This document shows, one piece after another, positions 34,537-42,573 of a DNA stretch of 64,000 bases. Made by a program: the position numbers and the translations under genes. A model generated the notes under the pieces. It was given only the letters and a program-made list of their open reading frames with translations, did not search any database and had not been told where the DNA came from. Each line of letters starts with the position of its first letter. Position 1 is the stretch's first letter. The stretch comes from Spirochaetaceae bacterium. GTDB taxonomy: Bacteria; Spirochaetota; Spirochaetia; SZUA-6; Bin103. The DNA lies in assembly GCA_028821475.1 (NCBI GenBank), contig JAPPGB010000168.1, positions 1 to 64,000 on the forward strand, in the 5' to 3' direction.

Positions 34537-35811
34537 TTGCAACCCCTCACCTTTTCCTCTCTCGGATTGACCGAGACCATTCTGCGTGCGCTACGAGCGA
34601 GAGGCTACGCCGCCCCCACGCCGATTCAGCAACAGGCCATTCCTCATCTGCTCGCGGGCAGGGATCTGCTCGGCATTGCGCAGACCGGAACCGGCAAGAC
34701 CGCCGCGTTCGCTCTGCCTGTCCTGCAGCAGCTCTCCGGCACCCCGGAACGGGCGCAGCCGCGCACTCCCCGCGCATTGGTGCTGGCCCCGACGCGCGAG
34801 CTCGCCATTCAGATCCATGACGATTTTCGCGACTACGGCGCCGGGCTGGGGCTGGGCCAGACGGTCATCCTGGGCGGCGTCTCGCAACGCCCCCAGGTCG
34901 CCGCGCTGTCACGCTGCATCGAGATCGTCGTGGCGACGCCCGGCCGGCTTCTGGATCTTCTTGAGCAGGGTCATGTCCGCCTGAGCCGCATCACCCACTT
35001 CATTCTCGATGAAGCGGACCGCATGCTGGACATGGGCTTCATCCACGACGTGAGGAAGATCATCGCCAAGCTGCCGGTCCGCCGCCACTCGCTGCTGTTT
35101 TCCGCGACCATGCCGTCCGACGTCGCCGGTCTGGCGGGTGAGATTCTGCATCGGCCGGAGCGGGTGGAGGTGACGCCGGCGGCCACCACGGTGGACACCG
35201 TTCGGCAGTTCGTGTACTTCGTGAACAGCGCGGACAAGCCGCACCTGCTGCGCGAACTGTTGAACGACCGGGAGCTGTCACGCGTGCTGGTGTTCTCGCG
35301 CACCAAGCACCGCGCGAATCGGGTGGCCCAGAAGATCGCGGCGGCCGGGGTGACGGCGGACGCGATCCACGGCAACAAGTCGCAGAATGCCCGCCAGGCA
35401 GCCCTGGAACGGTTCCGCCGCGGGAGTTCGCGCGTGCTGGTGGCAACCGACATCGCCGCTCGCGGCCTCGATGTCGACGGCATCAGCCACGTCATCAACT
35501 TCGAGTTGCCGCACGAGCCGGAGAGCTACGTGCACCGCATCGGCCGTACTGCACGCGCCGGTGCAGCCGGATGCGCGCTGTCGTTCTGCGACCCTGGCGA
35601 GGTGCCGCAACTCCGTGCCATCGAGAGACTTGCCCGCGTCACGCTGCAGACGGTCCGCGACCAGCCGTTCCACGTCTCACCACCGGCGCCGCAACGGCGG
35701 CATCGTCCGCAGCCGGCGGGTTCCCACCGGGCCGCCGAGGTCCGTGGCCTCGGCGGCGGCCGGCCCAACGGCGGACGCCGCCGTCAGCGCCGCCGCGTGA
35801 CCGCATCGTGA
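34537..35811 (+). CDS. rhlE: DEAD-box ATP-dependent RNA helicase, RhlE type
   Basis: 424 aa from TTG 34537, preceded by AAGGA at good spacing and matching the usual family start (LTFSSLGLTETILRAL). The frame is open 55 codons further up, but that stretch looks non-coding. All motifs are present: Q motif, AQTGTGKTAAF (Walker A, near 50), PTRELAIQI, TPGRLLDL, DEAD (LDEADRMLDMGF, near 158), FSATMP, VLVFSRTKHRAN and HRIGRTARAG. The Arg-rich tail (about 380-424) is a likely RNA-binding region. It unwinds RNA in ribosome assembly or cold adaptation. An 18-bp direct repeat (GGCTCTCTCGACCAAACA) lies at about 34491-34526 before the start. Confidence 0.9.
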   Translation: MQPLTFSSLGLTETILRALRARGYAAPTPIQQQAIPHLLAGRDLLGIAQTGTGKTAAFALPVLQQLSGTPERAQPRTPRALVLAPTRELAIQIHDDFRDYGAGLGLGQTVILGGVSQRPQVAALSRCIEIVVATPGRLLDLLEQGHVRLSRITHFILDEADRMLDMGFIHDVRKIIAKLPVRRHSLLFSATMPSDVAGLAGEILHRPERVEVTPAATTVDTVRQFVYFVNSADKPHLLRELLNDRELSRVLVFSRTKHRANRVAQKIAAAGVTADAIHGNKSQNARQAALERFRRGSSRVLVATDIAARGLDVDGISHVINFELPHEPESYVHRIGRTARAGAAGCALSFCDPGEVPQLRAIERLARVTLQTVRDQPFHVSPPAPQRRHRPQPAGSHRAAEVRGLGGGRPNGGRRRQRRRVTAS

Positions 35812-35815
35812 AATC

Positions 35816-36301
35816 TCACAACGCGGTGTGCGGATCGGTGCCGGGAGCGCGTTCGGAGCGGTACATCTGAATGCCCCACGGTGCGAAGCCGAGCTGCCGG
35901 TAGAATCGCAGAATCTTGTCGGTGTCCCGGGTAGCGGTGAACACGTGGAACGCCGCTACGCCGCGGTCTCGTGCCCACTGCAGTACGGTGCGCACGAGAG
36001 CCGACCCGATGCCCTGTTGGCGAACTTCCGGGCATACGTACAACTCCTCGATCTGCAGCACGCGCCGGTCCGCGGGGGTCACGGCATAACCGCGATTGTT
36101 CGCGATCCTGGCGCACGCGAAACCCACGATGCGTCCCGAGACGCGGGCCACGAGAAAGCAGTCGGAAAGGAAGCTGAGCAGGTAGGCTCGGTCTGACGCT
36201 TCCTGGCCGATGGTAGAGCCCTCCTGAGCCCACTCCACGGTCAGCGCCTGTACGGCCGGCACCTCCTGTTCCTCTGCCGCCGTAACCTCGATGCTTTCCA
36301 C
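35816..36301 (-). CDS. GNAT-family N-acetyltransferase
   Basis: 161 aa. The acetyl-CoA-binding motif A is clear (EELYVCPEVRQQGIGSALVR, near 93-112), followed by WARDRGVAAFHVFTATRDTD and RFYRQLGFAPWG. It is a small cytoplasmic acetyltransferase; the acceptor (antibiotic, protein or metabolite) is unknown. The gene ends 4 nt from the helicase stop (convergent) and starts 5 nt downstream of the SDR gene's end, so it probably belongs to the minus-strand operon sulfatase-SDR-GNAT. Confidence 0.85.
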   Translation of the reverse strand: MESIEVTAAEEQEVPAVQALTVEWAQEGSTIGQEASDRAYLLSFLSDCFLVARVSGRIVGFACARIANNRGYAVTPADRRVLQIEELYVCPEVRQQGIGSALVRTVLQWARDRGVAAFHVFTATRDTDKILRFYRQLGFAPWGIQMYRSERAPGTDPHTAL

Positions 36302-36305
36302 GGCT

Positions 36306-37064
36306 TCAGACGCAGCGGCCGCCGTCCACGTCCAGGCAGCAGCCGGTGAGGAGTTCGGCCTCGTCGGAGGCCAGGAACAGGCACGCCCGGGCCACGTCGA
36401 GCGGCGTGCTCATGCGGCCGAGCGGAATGGTGTCGATCATCTTGCGGCGCGCCTCGGGCGTGTCCTCGCCGGGGAGGAACGCCGGCAGCAGCGCGGTGGC
36501 GCTGATCACCGGGTTGACCGCCACCACGCGGATCCCCTCCGGCGCCAGCTCCAGCGCCATCGCCTTGCTCATGGTGATCACCGCGCCCTTGGTGGCGCTG
36601 TACCAGACGATGCCGGGGCGGGGCCGCACGCCGGCGGTGGAGGCGATGTTCACCATCACGCCGCCTCCCTGGCGGCGGAACACCGGCACCGCGTGGCGGG
36701 CACTGAGGTAGATGCTCTTCACGTTGACGTCGAACACGCGCTGAAACTCCGCCTCGTCCACCTCCAGCATCGGCCGGTTGCGATGCGTGGTGCCCGCATT
36801 GTTCACCACGATGTCGAGCCGCCCGAAGCTATCGAGCGCACCGGCCACCATCGCCGCCACGTCGCCGTCCCGGCTCACGTCGCCGGCCACGGCCACCGCC
36901 GCGCCGCCGGCCGCGGCAATCTCCGCCGTCACCCGGGCGGCCGCCTCGCCGTCGATGTCCGCCGCCGCCACCCGCGCTCCCTGCGCGGCGAACAGCGTGG
37001 CGATCCCCCTGCCGAAGCCCCCGCCCGCCCCCGTCACCAAGGCCACCTTGCCTGCCAGTCTCAA
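36306..37064 (-). CDS. short-chain dehydrogenase/reductase (SDR)
   Basis: 252 aa, classical SDR. The cofactor motif is TGAGGGFGRG (near 12-21), ADIDGEAAAR suggests NAD preference, VVNNAGTTHRN is the structural NNAG, NIASTAG supplies the catalytic Ser, and YSATKGAV the catalytic Tyr/Lys. The C-terminus LTGCCLDVDGGRCV is typical of glucose/3-oxoacyl-type dehydrogenases. It oxidises an alcohol or sugar. It lies 15 nt behind the sulfatase, suggesting that it acts on the desulfated product. Confidence 0.9.
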   Translation of the reverse strand: MRLAGKVALVTGAGGGFGRGIATLFAAQGARVAAADIDGEAAARVTAEIAAAGGAAVAVAGDVSRDGDVAAMVAGALDSFGRLDIVVNNAGTTHRNRPMLEVDEAEFQRVFDVNVKSIYLSARHAVPVFRRQGGGVMVNIASTAGVRPRPGIVWYSATKGAVITMSKAMALELAPEGIRVVAVNPVISATALLPAFLPGEDTPEARRKMIDTIPLGRMSTPLDVARACLFLASDEAELLTGCCLDVDGGRCV

Positions 37065-37079
37065 CGTATTCCTCCTCCG

Positions 37080-38630
37080 TCAGAAGCCGGGGTGCGGGTC
37101 GGTGTACGGGGAGCGCTCGAACCGGCAGTCCGGTTCGGTGACGCGGGGGTCGTGCTGCTCGCGCAGCACCGTCATCAGCCGGGACGACAGGTGCTCCCGA
37201 GCCTCCGCGTACCCCGGGTCGCCGGCGACGTTGTCCAGGTAGTGCGGGTCGCGCTCCAGATCGTACAGCTCTTCCGCCGGGAACTTGCCGAAGCCCATCT
37301 CGAACAACGCGCGCACCTCGGGCTCGCCGCGGTGGTGCACCATCCACGCCTTCGACGGCGAGCCGTCCATGTCGGAATAGGCTACCAGAGTGTCCTCGCA
37401 GAGATCCTCGTAGGAGGGCGGCACGGTGGCCGGGTCGTCGAGGCCGCGCGGGTCGCCCATCGGCCAGCGGTCGGGGGCGAAGTTGCGGATGTACAGGTAG
37501 CGGCCGGTGCGGATGGCGCGCTGCGGGTAGGGCTTGTTGCCGGCGCGCGCCCGGGCCACGTGGCGCTCGCGCCCGAGCACCACGTGGTCGCGCGAGGCAT
37601 CCACCTGTCCTGAGGCGGGCGACTCCAGCACCGGCAGCAGGCTGTGCCCCGCCATGCCCGGCAGCCGGTCGACGTCCGCCGCCTCCAGGAAGGTGGGGGC
37701 CAGGTCCATCAGGTTGACGAAGTCGTGCACCGTGCGCCCCGCCGGCACCCGCCCCGGCCAGCGCGCCGCCAGCGCCACCTCGCAGCCGAGGTTGTACAGG
37801 TTGCACTTGCCGCGCGGGAAGCCGGGAATGCCGTGGTCGCCGCTCACCACCAGCAGCGTGTTGTCCAGCTCACCGATCTCCTCAAGCCTGGCGAGCAGCA
37901 CGCCGAGCCCGGCGTCCACCGCCTGGCACTCGCCGAGGTAGTCGCACACGTCCTCTCGCACGTCGTGCACGTCGGGCAGGAACGCCGGCAGGCGGCCGGT
38001 CAGGTCGTCCGGCTCCAGGCCCCAGAGCTGCTTGCCGGAGCCGCGCTGCCACTTGCGGTGGGTGTTGGTGGGCCCCCACCAGTAGCAGAACGGGCGACCC
38101 GGCTCGCGTGCGTCCAGGAACGCCTGGAAGTTGTCCCGCGTCTCGTCGTACAGCACCTGCTTGGCGCCCTCGACGCCCCGCTCCGGCGCCAGCTCGGTGG
38201 TGACGAACGAGAAGCTCCCGTAGCGCGTGCCGGCAGGCGCGTAGCGCGTGCGCTCGGCGCCGTAGGGGGCGTCGCGCGGCGTGCCTGGCGACCACACCTT
38301 GTAGGTGTAGCCGATATGATAGCCGGCCTCCTCCAGCGCCAGCGGGTAGGAAGGGATCGTCTCGTCCCACTCCGCTCCCTGCAGGATGGCGCCGCGTCCG
38401 GTTTGCCAGAAGTAGCGCCCGGTCAGGATCGAGCTGCGGCACGGCGTGCACGAAGGCGCCGGAACGAACGCGTTGGTGAACAGCGCGCCCTCGCGCGCCA
38501 CCCGGTCGAAGTGCGGGGTGTCGATGAGGGCGTTGGGGGTGCCGTCGCCCTGGATACGGCGGTAGGCGCTCGCGTACCGCCCCCAGTCGTCCGCGAACGC
38601 GAACACGATATTGGGTCTGCTCTGTGCCAT
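37080..38630 (-). CDS. type I sulfatase (C-x-P-C-R variant signature)
   Basis: 516 aa from ATG 38630; a TTG 24 nt upstream is the longer alternative. The N-terminus NIVFAFADDWGRYASAYRR carries metal-binding Asp residues. The active-site motif PAPSCTPCRSSILTGRYFW has Cys61 as the formylglycine precursor, with Cys rather than Ser or Ala two positions on. VVSGDHGIPGFPRGKCN carries the later metal ligands, and AARWPGRVPAGRTVHDFVNL is typical of sulfamidase-like members. A TATACT -10-like hexamer lies at 38643-38648, 12 nt before the ATG. First gene of the sulfatase-SDR-GNAT run. Confidence 0.9.
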   Translation of the reverse strand: MAQSRPNIVFAFADDWGRYASAYRRIQGDGTPNALIDTPHFDRVAREGALFTNAFVPAPSCTPCRSSILTGRYFWQTGRGAILQGAEWDETIPSYPLALEEAGYHIGYTYKVWSPGTPRDAPYGAERTRYAPAGTRYGSFSFVTTELAPERGVEGAKQVLYDETRDNFQAFLDAREPGRPFCYWWGPTNTHRKWQRGSGKQLWGLEPDDLTGRLPAFLPDVHDVREDVCDYLGECQAVDAGLGVLLARLEEIGELDNTLLVVSGDHGIPGFPRGKCNLYNLGCEVALAARWPGRVPAGRTVHDFVNLMDLAPTFLEAADVDRLPGMAGHSLLPVLESPASGQVDASRDHVVLGRERHVARARAGNKPYPQRAIRTGRYLYIRNFAPDRWPMGDPRGLDDPATVPPSYEDLCEDTLVAYSDMDGSPSKAWMVHHRGEPEVRALFEMGFGKFPAEELYDLERDPHYLDNVAGDPGYAEAREHLSSRLMTVLREQHDPRVTEPDCRFERSPYTDPHPGF

Positions 38631-38687
38631 GGCTGCTCGATCAGTATAATCCAAGCGAGCAGCGGGCCGCCGCCGGATTGACGGCGG

Positions 38688-40466
38688 ATGACGATCGGCC
38701 CGGTGCGATTAACTCGGAGTACGAGCAACTTGCGCTACCTGCAGATCCCGTTCCCTCGTTTCTCTACCTCGGTTTCGCTCGCGCTCGTCGCGACAGCCGC
38801 GCTTCTGCTTGCGTCCGCGGGCGGCTGCAGCGCAGCGGTGGCGCCGGACGACAATCAGTCGGAGACCCCGGAGACTCCGGGGCGCTCGGATCCCGGAAAA
38901 CCGCCCAAGCCGGACCCGGCCACCGTGTCGGTAGCGCCGGCTACGGTGGATGAGGGCAGGCATGCCGCGTTCGCGGTCACGCTGTCGCGAACGCTGCCGA
39001 ACCCCGTGACGGTTCATTGGAAGACCGAGGACGGGACGGCGATGGCCGGCACGGACTCCACGGGAGACTTCACGGGAGAGAGTGGCGGCACGGTAGTGTT
39101 CGAAGCCGGCACGACGCGGCAGACGATCCTGGTAGCTACCGTCCAGGACGAAATGCACGAGGACGACGAGACCTTCGAAGTCGTCTTGACCGGGGTGACC
39201 CCGCCCGACGCGGCGTTGCTCGGGCAGGCAAGGGCCACCTGCACGATCACCGACGACGACCCGCCCCCTGCCGACGACCACGGCGACACTCCCGAGACCG
39301 CATCGACCGTGGCGCCCGGGACGCCGGTCTCGGGACGACTGGAGACTGCCGCAGACGTCGACTTCTTCAAAATCTCCGTGCCCGGCGAGCGGTTGCTGTT
39401 CGCGGCCACCGACCCGAATCCAAGCCGAGTCGGCGACTCCGGCTACGATGCGGACACGGTTGTCAGGATCGCGGGCGCTACGCGGGACAACAGCGACAAC
39501 GTCGCCAGTGGCGTCGTGAGTTCCGGCATGGCGTACGTGCGCGTGTCCGGCGCATCCGCAACCCACTACGACCTGGCCGTGTGGCTGCTCGAACCGACCG
39601 AATCGGATACGTCGTTCGACATCGAGTTCCGTTATCTCGGCACCCAGCCCACGACCGCGCAAAAGAGCATCTTTCGCGCCGCCGCCGACGTCTGGGAGGA
39701 GGTCGTCACCGGCGACCTGGGCCGTCGGATCATCACCGACTCCGAATTGGAGTGCGAGGACGGGGATCCGTCCACCTTCGGCGACGCCGTTGACGACCTG
39801 CGCATCGACATCAGACTGCGGGAAATCGACGGCCCGACCAAGACGCTGGCCATCGCGGGACCTTGCGCGGTGCGCACCGGCGGTCTGCCGTTGATTGGGG
39901 AGGTGACGATCGACACCGCCGATCTGACCAGGATCGGGACGGAGGGTCTGCGCCGCACGGTCGTGCACGAGATAGCGCACGTGCTCGGATACGGCACTTC
40001 GGACCAGTGGCTTGGCCTGTTGCGGAATTCGGCAGTCGAGTATGAAAAAAACAACCCCGACGCCGAGGAGCTGCCCGACACCCACTTCGTCGGAACGGCG
40101 GCGGTGAGCGCATTCGACGAATTGCTCGCCGGCGCCACCTATTCGGGAGCCAGGGTTCCGGTCGAGAACGACACGGAGGAGTACGGGATAGGAGGCCTGG
40201 ACGGACACTGGCGCGAGGCGGTGTTCGGTGACGAGCTCCTGACCGCCACGATCTCCGCGGACCCGCAGGTAAGCCAGCCGCTCAGCAAGGTGACCATCGC
40301 GTCGCTGGCGGACCTCGGCTACCGCGTGGACTACACGAAAGCCGACTCCTACTCGCTCCCGAGCACCTCGCGGTCGCTGCTCAGAGCGCAGTCGGCTCAG
40401 GATGAGTTCAACCTCGGCGACCACATCCGCCGCGGGCCGGTCATCATGGTGGACGTCCCGGAGTAG
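38688..40466 (+). CDS. lipoprotein with Calx-beta domain and leishmanolysin-like metalloprotease
   Basis: 592 aa. A signal with lipobox-like LASAGGC (near 41-47) implies an outer- or inner-membrane lipoprotein. Residues about 75-170 form a Calx-beta domain (DEGRHAAFAVTLSRTLPNPV, CTITDDDPP). About 175-285 resembles a pre-peptidase-type beta domain (DVDFFKISVPGERLLF). The C-terminal half has the zinc motif HEIAHVLGYG (near 427) and, some 75 residues later, GHWREAVFGDELLT. This matches the third zinc His and following ELM-like helix of peptidase family M8. A secreted surface protease is likely. It is monocistronic; its start is 57 nt from the divergent sulfatase. Confidence 0.78.
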   Translation: MTIGPVRLTRSTSNLRYLQIPFPRFSTSVSLALVATAALLLASAGGCSAAVAPDDNQSETPETPGRSDPGKPPKPDPATVSVAPATVDEGRHAAFAVTLSRTLPNPVTVHWKTEDGTAMAGTDSTGDFTGESGGTVVFEAGTTRQTILVATVQDEMHEDDETFEVVLTGVTPPDAALLGQARATCTITDDDPPPADDHGDTPETASTVAPGTPVSGRLETAADVDFFKISVPGERLLFAATDPNPSRVGDSGYDADTVVRIAGATRDNSDNVASGVVSSGMAYVRVSGASATHYDLAVWLLEPTESDTSFDIEFRYLGTQPTTAQKSIFRAAADVWEEVVTGDLGRRIITDSELECEDGDPSTFGDAVDDLRIDIRLREIDGPTKTLAIAGPCAVRTGGLPLIGEVTIDTADLTRIGTEGLRRTVVHEIAHVLGYGTSDQWLGLLRNSAVEYEKNNPDAEELPDTHFVGTAAVSAFDELLAGATYSGARVPVENDTEEYGIGGLDGHWREAVFGDELLTATISADPQVSQPLSKVTIASLADLGYRVDYTKADSYSLPSTSRSLLRAQSAQDEFNLGDHIRRGPVIMVDVPE

Positions 40467-40553
40467 CTCCAAAGGCCACACCTGGCCTGATCGTGGCGGT
40501 GCGTGGCGGTGCCCGCGGTGTCGGCGGCACCGCTGCGGCACCGCCCGCGCCGA

Positions 40554-40582
40554 GTGACGAGAAGCGTCCGATAGCGTAAGCT
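40554..40582 (+). promoter_or_regulatory. candidate promoter for the Tag-like gene
   Basis: GTGACG (40554-40559), a 17-nt spacer, TAAGCT (40577-40582), exactly 6 nt before the ATG at 40589. It implies a leaderless transcript; no Shine-Dalgarno is visible. Confidence 0.35.
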
Positions 40583-40588
40583 GTACGC

Positions 40589-41047
40589 ATGCATCCCCCG
40601 AAACCAGACTCCGACGGCGGCTACCTGGAAGCCGCGGCGCGCATCATCTTCATGGGCGGCCTGAACCGCCAGGTGGTGGACGGCAAGTGGCCCGGCTTCA
40701 GGGAGGTGTTTGCCAATTTCGACGTACACGCGGTGGCGGCCTTCGACGACGACGACGTGGATCGCATCGCAGCCGACGACCGGGTCATCAAGTACCGCGC
40801 CAAGCTGGCCGCGGTGGTGAAGAACGCACGCACCATCGCGGCGATGGCCGCCGATCACGGCTCGTTCGCGGCGTACGTGGACGAACTGTACGCCATGGAA
40901 GGGCCGGGGGGCGCGAGCCGTGCGCTGGCCAAGGAGTTCACCTACGTGTCGGAGCAGGGTGCCAAGCACTGGCTGTATGCCACCGGCTACGACATCGGCG
41001 ACGTCACCGACAAAGTGCGTCGCAAGTACGCCCCGTTCGGCGGGTAG
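40589..41047 (+). CDS. DNA-3-methyladenine glycosylase I-like (Tag family)
   Basis: 152 aa. The central part fits the Tag fold: LNRQVVDGKWPGFREVFANF, DDVDRIAADDRVIKYRAKLA, VVKNARTIAAMAADHGSFAA. Typical Tag enzymes are about 185-190 aa with an N-terminal Cys/Trp/Tyr-His segment forming the base pocket and zinc site. That segment and the C-terminal Cys are not seen here, so the substrate or activity may differ. It probably excises damaged bases or only binds DNA. It precedes the hydrolase operon by 3 nt. Confidence 0.7.
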   Translation: MHPPKPDSDGGYLEAAARIIFMGGLNRQVVDGKWPGFREVFANFDVHAVAAFDDDDVDRIAADDRVIKYRAKLAAVVKNARTIAAMAADHGSFAAYVDELYAMEGPGGASRALAKEFTYVSEQGAKHWLYATGYDIGDVTDKVRRKYAPFGG

Positions 41048-41050
41048 CCG

Positions 41051-42166
41051 ATGGCAGTGGATGTCGTCGAGCTGACGCACCGGCTCGTGGCGATCGACTC
41101 GGTGAGCCGGCACAGCAACGCGCCGGTCAGCGACCTGCTGCAGCAGGTGTTGGCCGCGGCCGGCTTCGAGGTGGAGCGGCTGGAGTACGACGACCCGGAC
41201 GGAGTGCGCAAGGTGAACCTGGTCGCGCGGCGCGGCAACGGCAGCGGCGGGTTCGGGCTGTTCTCGCACAGCGACACCGTGCCGGGAGACAGTTGGGCGG
41301 GCGATCCGTGGGCGCCGCGGGTGGAGGGAGACCGCCTGGTCGGGCTGGGGACCTGCGACATGAAGGGGCCGCTGGCGGCGGCGATCGCGGCCGCGGCGGC
41401 GGCGCCGGTGGAGCGCCTGGCACGTCCGGTCTACGTGGTGGTGACGGCGGACGAGGAGGTGACCGGGCGCGGCGCCGTCGACGTTGCCAAGCGCTCGCGC
41501 CTGTACCGCGGCGGCCCGGAGATCGGCGTGATCACCGAGCCCACCCGGATGATTCCGGTATACGCCCACAAGGCGAGCTCACTCGCCTTCGTCACCGCCC
41601 TCGGGCGGGCCGCCCACAGCAGCACCGGCAAGGGGATCAACGCCACGCTGCTGATGGCTCCCTTCCTGGCGGAAATCGCGCTGCTCGCCGAGGAGATCAA
41701 GCGTGACGAGTCGTTCCTGAACCACGAGTTCACGCCCCCGCACAACTGCCTCAACGTCACCATCGACGATGGCGCCACGCGCCCCAACGTAACCGCCGCC
41801 AAGACGGTGTGCACGGTCGGCTTTCGCCCCATGCCCGGCGATCGCAGCGCCGACCTGATGGCGATCATCGAGGAGAAGGCGCGCCGCCACGGCCTGCAGT
41901 TCGAAGGCTACCAGGGCAGGGCGTTCCGGGTGCCGCCCGACAGCCGGGTGGTGGAGATCGCTCGGCGTGCCACCGGGGCACGGCAGGCGGAAACGGTGGG
42001 CTTCGGCACCGATGCGTTCGCGTTCATGGACGATGTCGAGCTGGTGGTGCTCGGCCCCGGCGACATCGCCCAGGCGCACACCGAGAACGAGTACATTTCG
42101 CTCACGCAGTTGCGCCGCGCGGTCGACGTGTACGCCGCCATGATCGAGGAATCCTGCCGCGGCTGA
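41051..42166 (+). CDS. M20-family metallohydrolase (ArgE/DapE-like)
   Basis: 371 aa. Zinc-binding motifs: GLFSHSDTVPG (His/Asp), GLGTCDMKGPLAAAI (bridging Asp) and VVTADEEVTGRGA (catalytic Glu-Glu). The dimerisation domain (AHSSTGKGINATLLMAPFL) and a final metal His region (LGPGDIAQAHTENEYISL) are complete. It hydrolyses an N-acyl amino acid or dipeptide-like amide in the cytoplasm. First of a tightly packed trio: its stop overlaps the thioesterase start (TGATG). Confidence 0.9.
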   Translation: MAVDVVELTHRLVAIDSVSRHSNAPVSDLLQQVLAAAGFEVERLEYDDPDGVRKVNLVARRGNGSGGFGLFSHSDTVPGDSWAGDPWAPRVEGDRLVGLGTCDMKGPLAAAIAAAAAAPVERLARPVYVVVTADEEVTGRGAVDVAKRSRLYRGGPEIGVITEPTRMIPVYAHKASSLAFVTALGRAAHSSTGKGINATLLMAPFLAEIALLAEEIKRDESFLNHEFTPPHNCLNVTIDDGATRPNVTAAKTVCTVGFRPMPGDRSADLMAIIEEKARRHGLQFEGYQGRAFRVPPDSRVVEIARRATGARQAETVGFGTDAFAFMDDVELVVLGPGDIAQAHTENEYISLTQLRRAVDVYAAMIEESCRG

Positions 42167-42573
42167 TGGACCATCACTTCAGCCTGCAGATGAAGGTGCG
42201 CGATTACGAGTGCGACCTGCAGCAGATCGTCAACAACGCGGTCTACCAGCAGTACTGTGAGCACACCCGGCACGAGTACCTGCGCCGGCTCGGCATTGAT
42301 TTCGCCGCCCTCCACGACCGCGGCATCGACCTGGTCCTGGTGCGGGCGGAGGTGGACTACCATCACCCGCTGCGCAGTGGCGACCGGTTCGAGATAACGC
42401 TGCGGGTGGAACCGAAGGGGCGCATCCGGTTCCTGTTTCACCAGACGATCTTTCGCCTTCCCGAACGACAGCGTATAGTAACGGGAGTATTCCACGGGGC
42501 GAGTCTCCGCAACGGGCGGCCGGCGTTGGTCGCCGAGGTAGCGGACAAGCTGCAACAAGCGAGCGAGAACTGA
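42166..42573 (+). CDS. acyl-CoA thioesterase, hotdog fold (YbgC/4HBT type)
   Basis: 135 aa, standard length. The catalytic region MKVRDYECDLQQIVNNAVYQ (Asp near 16, conserved VNN-Y) and LVRAEVDYHHPLRSGDRF match the 4-hydroxybenzoyl-CoA thioesterase family. It hydrolyses short acyl- or aryl-CoA esters. It overlaps both neighbours by 1 nt (TGATG), so translation of the three genes is coupled. Confidence 0.88.
   Translation: MDHHFSLQMKVRDYECDLQQIVNNAVYQQYCEHTRHEYLRRLGIDFAALHDRGIDLVLVRAEVDYHHPLRSGDRFEITLRVEPKGRIRFLFHQTIFRLPERQRIVTGVFHGASLRNGRPALVAEVADKLQQASEN

Noticed and set aside
38709..40541. 610-aa minus-strand open frame opposite the metalloprotease
   Set aside because: Arg/Gly/Asp-rich shadow with no recognisable domain; the plus frame has signal, Calx-beta and zinc motifs.
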